The notes under the pieces were generated by a model that had not been told where the DNA came from, made no database searches, and saw only the letters and a list, made by a program, of their open reading frames with translations. Positions 9,742-18,441 of a stretch of 64,000 bases of DNA are shown in pieces. The stretch covers positions 124,001-188,000 of the forward strand of contig JAJYVU010000001.1 of the NCBI GenBank assembly GCA_021791875.1, in the 5' to 3' direction. This DNA is from Acidobacteriota bacterium. GTDB lineage: Bacteria; Acidobacteriota; Terriglobia; Terriglobales; Acidobacteriaceae. Made by a program: the position numbers and the translations under genes. Numbering within the stretch: the first letter of the stretch is position 1; the number at the start of each line of letters is the position of its first letter.

Positions 9742-10853
9742 CCAGTTGTCAGTGGCCGCGCCGACGGCGCGATTCCCACCCTAGCAGAGCCAGGATTGAT
9801 GGGCACCCATCAAACTGTCGATTCTTTTGTTTTCAGTGGGTTGTGCGCAAAAACAGGCCAGCCCGGCGCAATTTAAAAGCTTTGACGACCCCCCTCCTTT
9901 TTGTGGGGAAGTTGTTGATTTTGCTGGAAGGTGTACTCGTTATTGATTGATTAACCCCCGGTGTTTTTGCCGGGAAACGGTTGATTCTATTGGATCGACT
10001 ATTGTTTGACCCGGTGCGGGGCGGTTTCAAGACGGGAAAAGGCAGCCAGATATGGCTGCCTTTTCTTATGTCCCTAATTCCATGTTAGCAATTTAAGGGA
10101 TAATTCCCGGCAGATTGGTTGAGGCAGGTGTGGTCAGTGCGGAGGAATTGTGTCCTGCGGCGGCAGGGTGTGAACTCGCGCGGTGCTGAGACAAAAGCGT
10201 TGGGTCAGGTCAGCCAAGGGATCGGGCTGTGAGTTGAAAGAAAGGGTGGAGCGATGCCGACTTCCCGATCCCTATTTTTCCCCTGAATGAGCCCATGGGT
10301 AGTAGCGCGTCATCGAGGGTGCATTTATCCGTCCATGACGCGATGCTGTTGCCGTTGGCGGCTGAGCCAGGGGGGAGAGTCGCGGTAAAGAGAGATGCAG
10401 GAGGCGCGTTACATACATGACAGAGACGGAGGTCGCAGAGCCGCACGTCAGTGCATCCTGCGGCATGGGAGGCAATGATCGAAGCCGAACCTCATCGTGT
10501 GGCAGTCGATTCCGGAGATAGAGCGGGTTGTTGTGTGGACAACCTGATTCGGGTTCGCTTGCTCTAAGCGGGGTAGAGCCGGAAGTTTCTCGCCGCTAAG
10601 TGCTCGTCCGCTGAACATGGGTGCTGTGGTGCTTTGTTCGACCGTTTCCACTTATTAGTTTTCTTAGATAGCGCCCGGGCGCAGCAGCCGTATAGCCGGC
10701 GTTTCCCTGTCTCGTAATGTAATCAACTCGCGAGGGCGGCAGAGTATTGCCCGGAGGCGCTGTGTTGGCCTGGAAGCTCGTCTCAGCACTTGCACAGTGA
10801 AATTACAAAGAACGATCTCACCTTCCTTTTCAGGAGTCCAGGAGCTATCCCCC
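9742..10853. other. Long intergenic region with degenerate repeats and hairpins
   Basis: No convincing gene in 1.1 kb. A small hairpin (CGCGCC-gac-GGCGCG, 9757-9771) follows tdh. Three related stretches of the form gttGATTtT...GG occur near 9814, 9911 and 9978, followed by the strong bidirectional terminator at 10037. A long stem, AGGGATCGGG (10217-10226) with CCCGATCCCT (10264-10273), is followed by ATTTTT. Short minus-strand frames at 10210-10651 have no family features. The last 200 bp probably hold the promoter of the FG-GAP gene. Confidence 0.55.
10037..10064. terminator. Bidirectional intrinsic terminator
   Basis: A perfect 12-bp stem AAAAGGCAGCCA / TGGCTGCCTTTT with a GATA loop. The A-tract and T-tract arms make it usable on either strand. 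It lies 296 bp after tdh. Confidence 0.85.
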
Positions 10854-12668
10854 ATGCTTTATCGAATTCTTGTTGTGTTGTTCCTTGCCGGGACGACAGC
10901 CACCATCTATGCCCAATCCAACGTCAGCATGGAACTTTATGCTGACACGTACGCCATCGGCTATAACGCAGTTGTTTCAGGCGACTTCAACAATGACGGC
11001 AAGCCGGATCTGGTGCAGTGCTGTAACAGTACGGGGCTTGTGTTTCGCGCGGGTAATGGTGACGGAACATTCCAGGCTCCGGTTACCGCCGTGGCCGCTT
11101 CGAAAGGCGCGGTGCAATTGATCGCCACGGATGTAAATGGCGATGGCAATCTGGATCTGGTGGGTCTGCCAGCTTTTGGCAGCAACTCCAGTTCGGGGCC
11201 GGCGACCAACGGTGTGGAGGTATGGCTGGGCAATGGCAACGGCACCTTTCAGCCGGGGCAGATTTACAGCACGACCTTCGCGCCCAACGCGGTGGCGGTA
11301 GGCAACTTTTTCGGCAATGGGCTGCCGGACATTGCTGTGGGCGAGACCGGTGGGAACATCGACTTATTCCGGAATGAAGGGAACGGGTATTTCGTTTTTG
11401 ACAAGGCTTTGAACCTCAGTGTGGGTTCCGGCTTCACTTTCGCGTCTCTGTCAGCCGGCGACCTGAATGGTAACGGTATTTCGGATCTGGCTGCGGCATT
11501 TTCCGGCGGCACGACGAATGCCGATCCGGTGTATGTGTTGTGGAATGACGGCAAGGGTGACTTTAAGCCGGTGCAGCTTGGGAATTACACCGAGCCGACC
11601 CTGTCCATTGCCAGCCTCAACGGGGATGGGATGCAGGACATCCTCGTGGGCTATGTGTGCAACCCTACCCAAAGTGGTTCTATAAGGGGTCCGGAATACA
11701 ATGCCTGCGCGGGCTTTGACGGCTACTACGGGCAGGGCAACAACAAGCTCTACAAGCGGACGCTGGTGACTGACCCCGGTGTGTACAACGTTGGACGGCC
11801 TTTTGGTGTGGACATCAATGGTGACGGCTATGGGGATATCGTTACCGCCGGCGGAACGAAATGCTGGTGTTCCTTTGGGTTGTTTACCTATCTTGGCAAG
11901 GCGAACGGATCGTTCCAGCAGACGCCCCAGAGTTTCATCTTCAACACGGGCGGTGTTGGCCCGATGACGTACGGGGATTTCACGCGCAACGGAATGGTTG
12001 ATTTCGCGATGAGTGAGAATACCGGCACTCCTGCGGAGTTTTTTCTGAATGCAACGCCGCGGGCGGCATGCGGAAAGTACACGATTAGTCCAACGGTGAC
12101 TGCATGCCAGCCGGTGAATGATACTTATTCCCCCGTAGCAGTAAGGGTGTCCGCGACCACTTATGACGCGACGCCGGTGACGGCCTTGCAGGAATATGTG
12201 GATTCGAAGCTGGTGTATTCGGAGCCAGTAACGAGCTTTGACAAGATATTTCCAGAGTCTCCGGGGGAGCATTTTTTCCTGACCAAGGCCTGGGATGCGA
12301 GCGGGCGGAGTTTCCGGGCAGATCGAACGGTGACGGTTTACAAGGGATCGCCGGGGCCAACCTGCGCGGTGACAACGGACTCAGCGAGGATTTGCCTTCC
12401 CAGTGGAACGGCCAGCAACTCACCGGTCCTGATCCTGGCGAACGGCGACACAGGAACGGCAGTGCCGACCGCAGCGCAACTGTATATCGACGGGAAACTG
12501 GTTGTAGATAACGTGGGCTACTGCTACAGCAATGGAAACTGCGCCGGTGGGACATCCTACGTAGAGACGACGCAGAACCTAACCGCCGGCTCGCATAACC
12601 TGCTGTTCAAACTGTGGGACGCCGACGGCGACGTCTATACCGCTCGGAAGACAGTGACGGTGAATTGA
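10854..12668 (+). CDS. Exported FG-GAP/VCBS repeat beta-propeller protein with Ig-like C-terminus
   Basis: Extracellular protein of unknown role. The start at 10854 has AGGAG about nine bases upstream and gives a clean signal peptide (MLYRILVVLFLAG... ending IYAQS). Calcium-binding-like FG-GAP/VCBS repeats follow: DFNNDGKPDLV, DVNGDGNLDLVG, DLNGNGISDLAAAF, SLNGDGMQDILVGY and DINGDGYGDIVTAGG, spanning about residues 40-390, which suggests a seven-bladed integrin-like propeller. Two Ig-like modules close the protein, each ending with a similar KAWDASG.../KLWDADG...RTVTV strand. Many cysteines are present, fitting an oxidising location. It stands alone between two long gaps. Confidence 0.85.
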   Translation: MLYRILVVLFLAGTTATIYAQSNVSMELYADTYAIGYNAVVSGDFNNDGKPDLVQCCNSTGLVFRAGNGDGTFQAPVTAVAASKGAVQLIATDVNGDGNLDLVGLPAFGSNSSSGPATNGVEVWLGNGNGTFQPGQIYSTTFAPNAVAVGNFFGNGLPDIAVGETGGNIDLFRNEGNGYFVFDKALNLSVGSGFTFASLSAGDLNGNGISDLAAAFSGGTTNADPVYVLWNDGKGDFKPVQLGNYTEPTLSIASLNGDGMQDILVGYVCNPTQSGSIRGPEYNACAGFDGYYGQGNNKLYKRTLVTDPGVYNVGRPFGVDINGDGYGDIVTAGGTKCWCSFGLFTYLGKANGSFQQTPQSFIFNTGGVGPMTYGDFTRNGMVDFAMSENTGTPAEFFLNATPRAACGKYTISPTVTACQPVNDTYSPVAVRVSATTYDATPVTALQEYVDSKLVYSEPVTSFDKIFPESPGEHFFLTKAWDASGRSFRADRTVTVYKGSPGPTCAVTTDSARICLPSGTASNSPVLILANGDTGTAVPTAAQLYIDGKLVVDNVGYCYSNGNCAGGTSYVETTQNLTAGSHNLLFKLWDADGDVYTARKTVTVN

Positions 12669-13365
12669 TGGTTTCAGCTCAGGATGCGCAGGCCGATCAC
12701 CGGCCTGCGGCCCTGGCCAGGCTGGCTTGCGAGGCTGGCGATTCCGGATTAGCGCCTTCCCGTGCCCAATTGTCGGCACTTGTCCTTCCTGGTCCATAGC
12801 CATTCATACGAGTGCCGAAGTGATGTTTCGTATCCGGCAATCGGCGTCACCCGGATTAACGGTTGGCTTGCGCCCGCGCATTCACCAGACGCGATGTGGG
12901 CGTTGATATCGTGATAGATCCCCGCAAACGGGGCATGGGGCAAGTTTTCGGTGGTGGTCGGGGCTGTTTGCTGGGTTCACTTGCGGGAGGCGGGTGAAGT
13001 TCGGTCGAAGCGACAACGGTGAGGGGATGATTTGGCCTGCCCGCTCGAAATCCAGACGGAGAGGCGAACTCACGGTCATGGACCTGCCGTCCGGCCCCGC
13101 GCGGGGGAGTGGTGGCGCGGCGCAGCGGGATCGTTAGAGCGTTTCCCCTATTCCTGTGAACTGTCCGAATTCAACTCAGTGCAGCCATTCTTAGAGCATT
13201 TCCCCTATTGCTGTGAACTGTCCGAATTCAACCAAGCGCAGCTTTTCTTAACGGAAAAGCTGCGTTGAGATTCTCTCTTCGGTCTATACCAATAGGGGAA
13301 AGCTCTATTCCATGGAGCGCAAACCGTCGATGTTGCATGATGGATTGCGGTGAGCCGGCGGAGAG
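12669..13365. other. Intergenic region with direct and inverted repeats
   Basis: No gene seen in about 700 bases. A GC hairpin (GCAGGCCG-atcac-CGGCCTGC, near 12688-12708) follows the FG-GAP gene. Two 52-bp direct repeats and a partial inverted copy lie at 13134-13306, with an 11-bp stem hairpin inside (13237-13264). Possible remnant of a small mobile or repeat element. Confidence 0.55.
13134..13306. repeat. Direct repeat pair with partial inverted copy
   Basis: Copy 1 (13134-13185) and copy 2 (13191-13242) share TTAGAGC, TTTCCCCTATT, CTGTGAACTGTCCGAATTCA and GCAGC with few differences; the period is 57 bp. At 13291-13306 AATAGGGGAAAGCTCT is the reverse complement of the left end, lacking one base. 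Between them CGCAGCTTTTC pairs with GAAAAGCTGCG (13237-13264). Confidence 0.75.
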
Positions 13366-13956
13366 TTACTTGTGGTCGAGCTTCCGCACGATTGCCAAGG
13401 CCCTCTCGACATGTTCAGGCGGCGTCAGGTGATCGGCCTTGGAAGAGAATTCGGCGACTATCTTGCCGTGCTTGTTGATGACGAAGGTGGTGCGGGCGAA
13501 AAAGCCGTGGTGGATGACAACGCCGCGCACATCCTTGGCATCGTGCATGGGCGGGAAGGTTGTCACGCCATACTTGACGCCGATGTTGCCGCTGGGGTCG
13601 GAAGCAACAGGGAAACGGCCCGCGCAGTACTTGGGGTCGGCGGAAAACTGATCGAGGCGCTTGATGCTGTCTTCTGAGACGCCAATGATAGTGGCTCCGG
13701 CAGCGGTGAATTTGCTCTTGTCCTGAGCGAAGGTGTGGGCCTCAAGGTCGCAGCCGCCGGTGAAGGCAGATGGGTAGAAATAGACGACGACGGGGCCCTT
13801 TTTGAGGGCTTTGCGCAGCGAGAAATGGAATTGCCTGCCCGCCAGCGAGGCGGGTGCGGAGAACTCGGGCGCACGGTCACCCGGTTTGAGGGCAGCGAAG
13901 GCGGTTGCGCAGAGTGCAGCAACGATCACCAGGCCGAAGACAAAATTCTTCTTCAT
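13366..13956 (-). CDS. Exported peroxiredoxin (AhpC/TSA, BCP-like)
   Basis: Thiol peroxidase predicted to detoxify peroxides outside the cytoplasm. Residues 1-21 are a signal peptide (VIVAALCATAFAA). The redoxin fold follows: GDRAPEFSAP, VVVYFYPSAFTGGCDLEA with the likely peroxidatic Cys69 (position of the Cys in the BCP TPGCT motif), IIGVSEDS, and ARTTFVINKHGKIV. Cys111 (PKYCAGRFPVASD) may be a resolving residue. Length 196. It is monocistronic, convergent with the gap on its right side, and preceded on its strand by AGGAGG-like sequence. Confidence 0.88.
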   Translation of the reverse strand: MKKNFVFGLVIVAALCATAFAALKPGDRAPEFSAPASLAGRQFHFSLRKALKKGPVVVYFYPSAFTGGCDLEAHTFAQDKSKFTAAGATIIGVSEDSIKRLDQFSADPKYCAGRFPVASDPSGNIGVKYGVTTFPPMHDAKDVRGVVIHHGFFARTTFVINKHGKIVAEFSSKADHLTPPEHVERALAIVRKLDHK

Positions 13957-14196
13957 GAGGATCCTCCCTGCTGGCTAAGATTTACGGCTCGATCGCGGCG
14001 CTCCAGCAGAAACGCCATCAGGACTAAGAGGATAGCAGAGCGGGGAGTGACCTTGTTTGCGCAGAGGGGGCGTAGAACGGCGAGAGTGTTGTTGAGGGTT
14101 TCAGCAGCATGGGTGGTAAATGTTCCGGATTCGACTCGCGGGCCCGGCGGTGCGGTTCACGAGGACGAGGGCATGGGCATCCGGCGGGCGGGAGTT

Positions 14197-15510
14197 TCAG
14201 GAGAAGCGGGTTTGTTTGCGGAGGAGCCACGTGCAGGCGGCGAAGAGGGCGAGCATGAGGGCAATGAGGAAGATGGCCCAGGCGTGGTTGGCGGCGATGG
14301 GGGGAAGCCGGACTCCGATGGCTAGCCAGAAGAAGACGGCGAGGGCGGCGACGAGGATGAGGATGTCCCACCAGGGGCGTTTGGCAGTGCTGGGCGAGGC
14401 GGGGTCGTTGCCGGAGTATGTCTGGAGGGTTTGCTGGAGGTTGAGGTTGTAGCGAGCGCACTCGCGGGCGATGGCGCTGCGGCAGGAGTCCTGCTCTTTG
14501 GCGGAAGCGGATGCGCTGGTAATGGCAAGGGCTCCGGCGATCATGATGGCGGAGGCGGCGTAGACGAGGGCGCGGACGGAGGCGGACATGTGGGCGAATT
14601 CGCCGAAGACGAGGACGCCCCATGCGAGTCCCCAGAGCTGGTTGGTGTTGGAGAGCGGGATGGCGCGACTGATGCCGATGTACTTGGTGGCGTATTGCTG
14701 GAAGAGGTCGCCGATGACCCAGCAGAAGCCGCCGAGGAAGAGCCAGAAGATGGAGGGCCGGAGGGCGGTGAGTTCGGAGATGAGGCTGACGCCCCGAGCG
14801 TGGAGGGTGAGCGCGAGGAGGAGCATGGTGCCGAGCTCGCCGAAGGTGAAGACGGTGACGAAGGAGAGCGGGTTCATGCCGGAGATGTAGGCCTTGCGGT
14901 AGGGGATGTACATGGTTCCCCAGATGAGACCGGCGCCGAGCGCGGCGAGGACGCCGGAGACGGCGCGATGGTGGGTAGTCAATCCGGCATGGACGGAGGC
15001 GGCGGAGAGCATGACGGCGCTTAGGACGATGGCGACGGCACCGCCGAGGACGCGGGCCCAGGTGCGGGCACCGGCGCCCTGGAGCTCGCGGAAGAGGAAC
15101 CATCCCCAGAAGAGGCCGATGAGGCAGTTGGTGTTCCAGAGGGGAAAGGCGATGGCGAGGCCGACGTCGCGGATGGCGAAGATGGTGAGAGTGTTGGCGA
15201 CGGCCCAGAGTGCTCCGGCGAGGACGGCCCAGACGAGGAGATGGGGCTTGGCGTGGAGGTCGCGGAAGACGTGGGGAGTTCCTTTGAAGGCGATGGGAAT
15301 GGTCCAGCGGGCGAGGAAAACGCCGCAGACCATGCAGAGAGAGATGGCAAAGGGGGAAAAGCCGGCGGAGACGAGCTTGGCGGGGGCTTCGGCTCCGCCA
15401 AGCCAGGCCCCCGCGGCCAGAGCGCAGAGGATGCCGAGGCGGTGCAGTGAGCGGAACCTGTCGGCATGCAGGGTGGTGGAGTACGGGCTGACGGAGGTGG
15501 GGACGGGCAA
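14197..15510 (-). CDS. GRP-family sugar transporter next to inositol oxygenase
   Basis: Integral membrane protein of the drug/metabolite transporter superfamily, with about ten helices and an extra C-terminal pair after a cytoplasmic loop (about 345-385). The paired motifs AFPLWNTNCLIGLFWG and AIPLSNTNQLWGLAWG are the duplicated helix-4-like signatures of glucose/ribose porter (GRP) and RhaT-like carriers. It begins with a TTG 15 bp after the inositol oxygenase stop, so the two are co-transcribed. I infer uptake of myo-inositol or the product D-glucuronate, but the substrate cannot be read from sequence. The 437-residue length exceeds the usual 300-340 because of the C-terminal extension. Confidence 0.75.
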   Translation of the reverse strand: MPVPTSVSPYSTTLHADRFRSLHRLGILCALAAGAWLGGAEAPAKLVSAGFSPFAISLCMVCGVFLARWTIPIAFKGTPHVFRDLHAKPHLLVWAVLAGALWAVANTLTIFAIRDVGLAIAFPLWNTNCLIGLFWGWFLFRELQGAGARTWARVLGGAVAIVLSAVMLSAASVHAGLTTHHRAVSGVLAALGAGLIWGTMYIPYRKAYISGMNPLSFVTVFTFGELGTMLLLALTLHARGVSLISELTALRPSIFWLFLGGFCWVIGDLFQQYATKYIGISRAIPLSNTNQLWGLAWGVLVFGEFAHMSASVRALVYAASAIMIAGALAITSASASAKEQDSCRSAIARECARYNLNLQQTLQTYSGNDPASPSTAKRPWWDILILVAALAVFFWLAIGVRLPPIAANHAWAIFLIALMLALFAACTWLLRKQTRFS

Positions 15511-15525
15511 AAGGGCAGGCCCTCG

Positions 15526-16386
15526 CTACCAGGCGATTTCAGAGGGGAAGAACTCTGCCAGCAGGTCCTCGTAATAGGGGCGGAGTGCTTTGACGTCGGG
15601 CTTGCTCGCGCCTTTGGAGTAGAGGTCGTAGGGGTTGAACTTGTTGACCCAGTCGAACATTTCTTCGTCATGGGGAGTCATGAGGTGGCGGTAGGCTCCG
15701 TGGCGGTGCGCGGGATAGAAGGAGTGGTATCGGAGCATGTAGTGTGCGGGCTCGGGCAGGTAGTTTTTGGCGACGTGATACATGTATTCGTCGTGGCCCC
15801 AGGACATGTGGACTTTGTCGAGACCGCAGTTGGGCTCGTAGATGCCGTGGAGGGTCTGGTATTCGGGGACCCTGGAGTCGGGGTTGTGGTCGAAGTACTT
15901 GTGGAAGACGATCTGGTCAGAGAAAGCACAGCCGACAGGGAAAGTATCACCGACGACGGCCCACTGGGGCTCGCCGTAGAGGCAGAGAACCTTACCGAGG
16001 TCGTGAATGAAGCCGGTGAGGATCATCCAGCGGGGATGGCCGTCGGCGCGGATGGCCTCGGAGGTCTGCATGAGGTGTTCGATCTGGGAGAGATCAGTGT
16101 CGGGATCGCTGTCGTCGACGAGGGTGTTGAGGTAGTCGAGCGCGTCCCAGAGGGTGCGCTTGCCGCGTTGGAGGCCGCAGTATTCCTTCTCCTTGGCGAG
16201 GACGAAGTCGAGGGTCTGGTGGGTGTGGTTGAGGCGATAAAACTCGGCAACGCCGGGAGTGGCCTGTTCGTCGTACTGGCGGAATTCGGACTGGTCTTTG
16301 CCTTCGCGATAGCGGCCGGCGACGAAGTCATCCCACTGGTCGAGCTGGTCCAATGGGCCCTGTGTGGCGCGTGGTTCTGTGCTCAT
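15526..16386 (-). CDS. Inositol oxygenase (MIOX)
   Basis: Di-iron HD-domain-like dioxygenase that cleaves myo-inositol to D-glucuronate. All iron ligands known from mouse MIOX have counterparts: His104 ([12 protein letters not shown]), His128-Asp129 (GFIHDLGK), His198 (SWGHDEYMY), His221 (RYHSFYP) and Asp254 (NPYDLYSK). Length is 286 residues, as in eukaryotic enzymes. MIOX is mostly eukaryotic; bacterial members are scattered, Acidobacteriota and Bacteroidota among them (family knowledge). The downstream GRP-type transporter lies 15 bp away. Glucuronate-processing genes are not seen nearby. Confidence 0.93.
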   Translation of the reverse strand: MSTEPRATQGPLDQLDQWDDFVAGRYREGKDQSEFRQYDEQATPGVAEFYRLNHTHQTLDFVLAKEKEYCGLQRGKRTLWDALDYLNTLVDDSDPDTDLSQIEHLMQTSEAIRADGHPRWMILTGFIHDLGKVLCLYGEPQWAVVGDTFPVGCAFSDQIVFHKYFDHNPDSRVPEYQTLHGIYEPNCGLDKVHMSWGHDEYMYHVAKNYLPEPAHYMLRYHSFYPAHRHGAYRHLMTPHDEEMFDWVNKFNPYDLYSKGASKPDVKALRPYYEDLLAEFFPSEIAW

Positions 16387-16614
16387 GTTGATTATCCTCT
16401 TGACGGCTACGGCGTACCTTTGCGGTTAGAGGTAGCAATAGCACCATGAACATGGCATGAGCAAGTGTGGAGGCGATGAATTTTCGGACAGGCGCGGCGG
16501 GCTGGAGGGGCTTTACGTTGCGGGTGGCAGGAGCGTAAAGTGCAGGCTGAACCTCGATGGCCCCACGGATTCGTTTCGGGCAGTGGCAAGCTGCCTATAT
16601 CGCAAGGAGATGTC

Positions 16615-16704
16615 GTGCTCAAAGCTATCCTGACGGACAGCCATTTCTGGATTCCCTTTGGGGTGTTGGTGGTGGGCATCGCGCTGCTGGTGTTTCTGCA
16701 CTAA
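16615..16704 (+). CDS. 29-residue single-helix membrane peptide
   Basis: A GTG start is preceded by AAGGAGAT with four-base spacing, followed by 29 codons and TAA. The peptide VLKAILTDSHFWIPFGVLVVGIALLVFLH has a short polar head with Trp at the interface and one 17-residue helix from about Ile13. It lies between MIOX and the radical SAM gene, on the opposite strand to both. The ideal ribosome binding site and clean helix argue for a real small protein; it resembles no named family I can recall. It is too short for ordinary gene callers. Confidence 0.55.
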   Translation: MLKAILTDSHFWIPFGVLVVGIALLVFLH

Positions 16705-16717
16705 AGCGTGGGCGAAA

Positions 16718-18217
16718 TCAGGAGCGCTGGTTGCAAAGCTGATCGGTGATGCGCTGGAAGTGGTAGCCCATGACGGCGAGGGTCATGGCTGTTCCAAAGG
16801 AGCGGCGGTAGCGTGTCGCGGCGGTGAGGACGAATCGCCAGTAGGCAAGGCGATGGCGGTCGAGGATTCCCTGACGGAAAAGTGAAGAGAAGAGCGCGCG
16901 GAGACTGGTGAGGCTGAGGCGCGCGCGGCGCTGCAGCCTCGTGGCCGACTGGCACTGGCTGAGGAAGCGCGTGACGCGCTCGTAATAGGCATCGCAGGAG
17001 TAGATCTGGCGGAGCACGCCGCGGTAGCCCTCGATGAGGCTGGAGGGGTTCATGCGGGGGAGGAAATTGAGCTGTGCGGCGGTGTTGTTGCCGGTGCTGG
17101 TGGCGAGGATGCGTCCTTCTTCGACGAGGCGGCGGTAGAGGCGGGTGCCGGGAACGGCCTGCAGGAGGCCGACCATGGCGATGGGAATGGCGCTGGACTG
17201 GATGAAATCGGCGAGGCGGTCGAAGATGTCTTCGCAGTCGGTGTCAAAGCCAAGGATGAATCCGCCCATGACCTCAATGCCGTGGAGTTGGATGGCGCGG
17301 ATGCTGGCGAGGAGGTCGCGGCCGGTGTTCTGGAGCTTGCGGGCGGTGATGAGGGCGGATTCGTTGGGGGTTTCAATGCCGAGGAAGACGCTGGTGAAGC
17401 CGGCGGCTTCGAAGAGCTGCAGGAGCTCGGAGTCGTCGGCAAGATTGAGCGAGGCTTCCGTGGTGAAGCGGAAGGGATGGTGGTGACGCATTTGCCAGGC
17501 GGTGAGTTCGAGGAGGAGGGCCTTAGCACGCTGGCGGTTGCCGATGAAGTTGTCATCGACGAGGAAGATGGCACCGCGCCAGCCGGCGGCGTGGAGCTGG
17601 TCCAGTTCCGAGAGAACGCGGGGGATGGGCTTGGTGCGGGGTTTTCGACCGTAGATTTCGATGATGTCGCAGAATTCGCACTGGTAGGGGCAGCCGCGTG
17701 AGTACTGGAGCGTCATGGTGCTGTAGCGGTGCATTCGGATGAGCGAGAGGTCCGGGGGAGGAGTGTGGTCGAGGGAGGGCCGTTCGGGGGCCTGGTAGAC
17801 AGGGTGGGCGGAGCCGGTTTCGAGGTCGCGGACAAGGGAGGGCATGATGTCTTCGGCCTCGCCGATGACGACGTGGTCAGCGCCGAGGACGGATGGGGGA
17901 AGGCTGCTGGTGATGGGTCCGCCGACGACGGTGCGGAGGCCGTGCTCGCGACAGCGGGTGATGACAGCGGCGAGGGATTCGCGCTGGACGAGCATGGCAC
18001 TGACGAGGACGACATCGGCCCAGGCTAGATGGGAGTCGCGGAGGCTCTCGACGTTCATGTCGACGAGGCGTTTGGGCCACGTAGAGGGGAGCATGGCAGC
18101 GACGGTCATGAGGCCGAGGGGCGGCTGTGCGGCGCGCTTGCCCTGAAAGGAGAGCGCGTAACGGAAGCTCCAGTAGGTGTTGTCCGGAATGCCGGGATAA
18201 ACAAGCAGGACATTCAT
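16718..18217 (-). CDS. B12-binding radical SAM protein, HpnP/BchE-like
   Basis: N-terminal cobalamin-binding Rossmann domain (LLVYPGIPDNTYWSFRYAL to about residue 140, with VVGGP and VIGEAED), a radical SAM core with Cys176, Cys180 and Cys183 in YSRGCPYQCEFCDI, and a C-terminal DUF4070-type domain (RMNPSSLIEGYR, IYSCDAYYERV). The motifs CDIIEIYGRKPRTK, VDDNFIGN and FFTEASLNLADD-like FRFTTEASLNLAD are those of the family that contains the hopanoid C-2 methylase. At 499 residues it has the usual length. Acidobacteria make hopanoids, so lipid methylation is plausible, but many paralogues act on other lipids. No squalene-hopene genes are adjacent. Confidence 0.85.
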   Translation of the reverse strand: MNVLLVYPGIPDNTYWSFRYALSFQGKRAAQPPLGLMTVAAMLPSTWPKRLVDMNVESLRDSHLAWADVVLVSAMLVQRESLAAVITRCREHGLRTVVGGPITSSLPPSVLGADHVVIGEAEDIMPSLVRDLETGSAHPVYQAPERPSLDHTPPPDLSLIRMHRYSTMTLQYSRGCPYQCEFCDIIEIYGRKPRTKPIPRVLSELDQLHAAGWRGAIFLVDDNFIGNRQRAKALLLELTAWQMRHHHPFRFTTEASLNLADDSELLQLFEAAGFTSVFLGIETPNESALITARKLQNTGRDLLASIRAIQLHGIEVMGGFILGFDTDCEDIFDRLADFIQSSAIPIAMVGLLQAVPGTRLYRRLVEEGRILATSTGNNTAAQLNFLPRMNPSSLIEGYRGVLRQIYSCDAYYERVTRFLSQCQSATRLQRRARLSLTSLRALFSSLFRQGILDRHRLAYWRFVLTAATRYRRSFGTAMTLAVMGYHFQRITDQLCNQRS

Positions 18218-18441
18218 GGGACGCGCCTCCTTTGGGGTGATGGTCGCGGCTGTGGTACGCGAATACGGAGACGAATCCGTGGGGGAAAGGATGGTCTCAA
18301 AATGGGCGAACGCGGCACAGCGCGGCTGCGTTGAGAGTAGAGGGCAGGCGGGGCCGGTTCGGTGACGTGGGTCACAGGCAGGAACGGTTCTGGATGATTC
18401 TACGTAACGTTTTCAAGGCGAAAGGGCTTAAGGTAGTGGGC

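Noticed and set aside
10210-10651. Two short minus-strand frames in the empty region before the FG-GAP gene
   Set aside because: No ribosome binding sites, no domains and no shared strand logic with a neighbour.
13134-13242. Repeat pair considered as a CRISPR array
   Set aside because: Only two units with a 5-bp gap between copies; no spacers of normal size and no cas genes.
14024-15103. 359-codon minus-strand frame rich in Arg and His
   Set aside because: It is a frame shadow of the GRP-type transporter gene, with composition typical of a GC-rich shadow.
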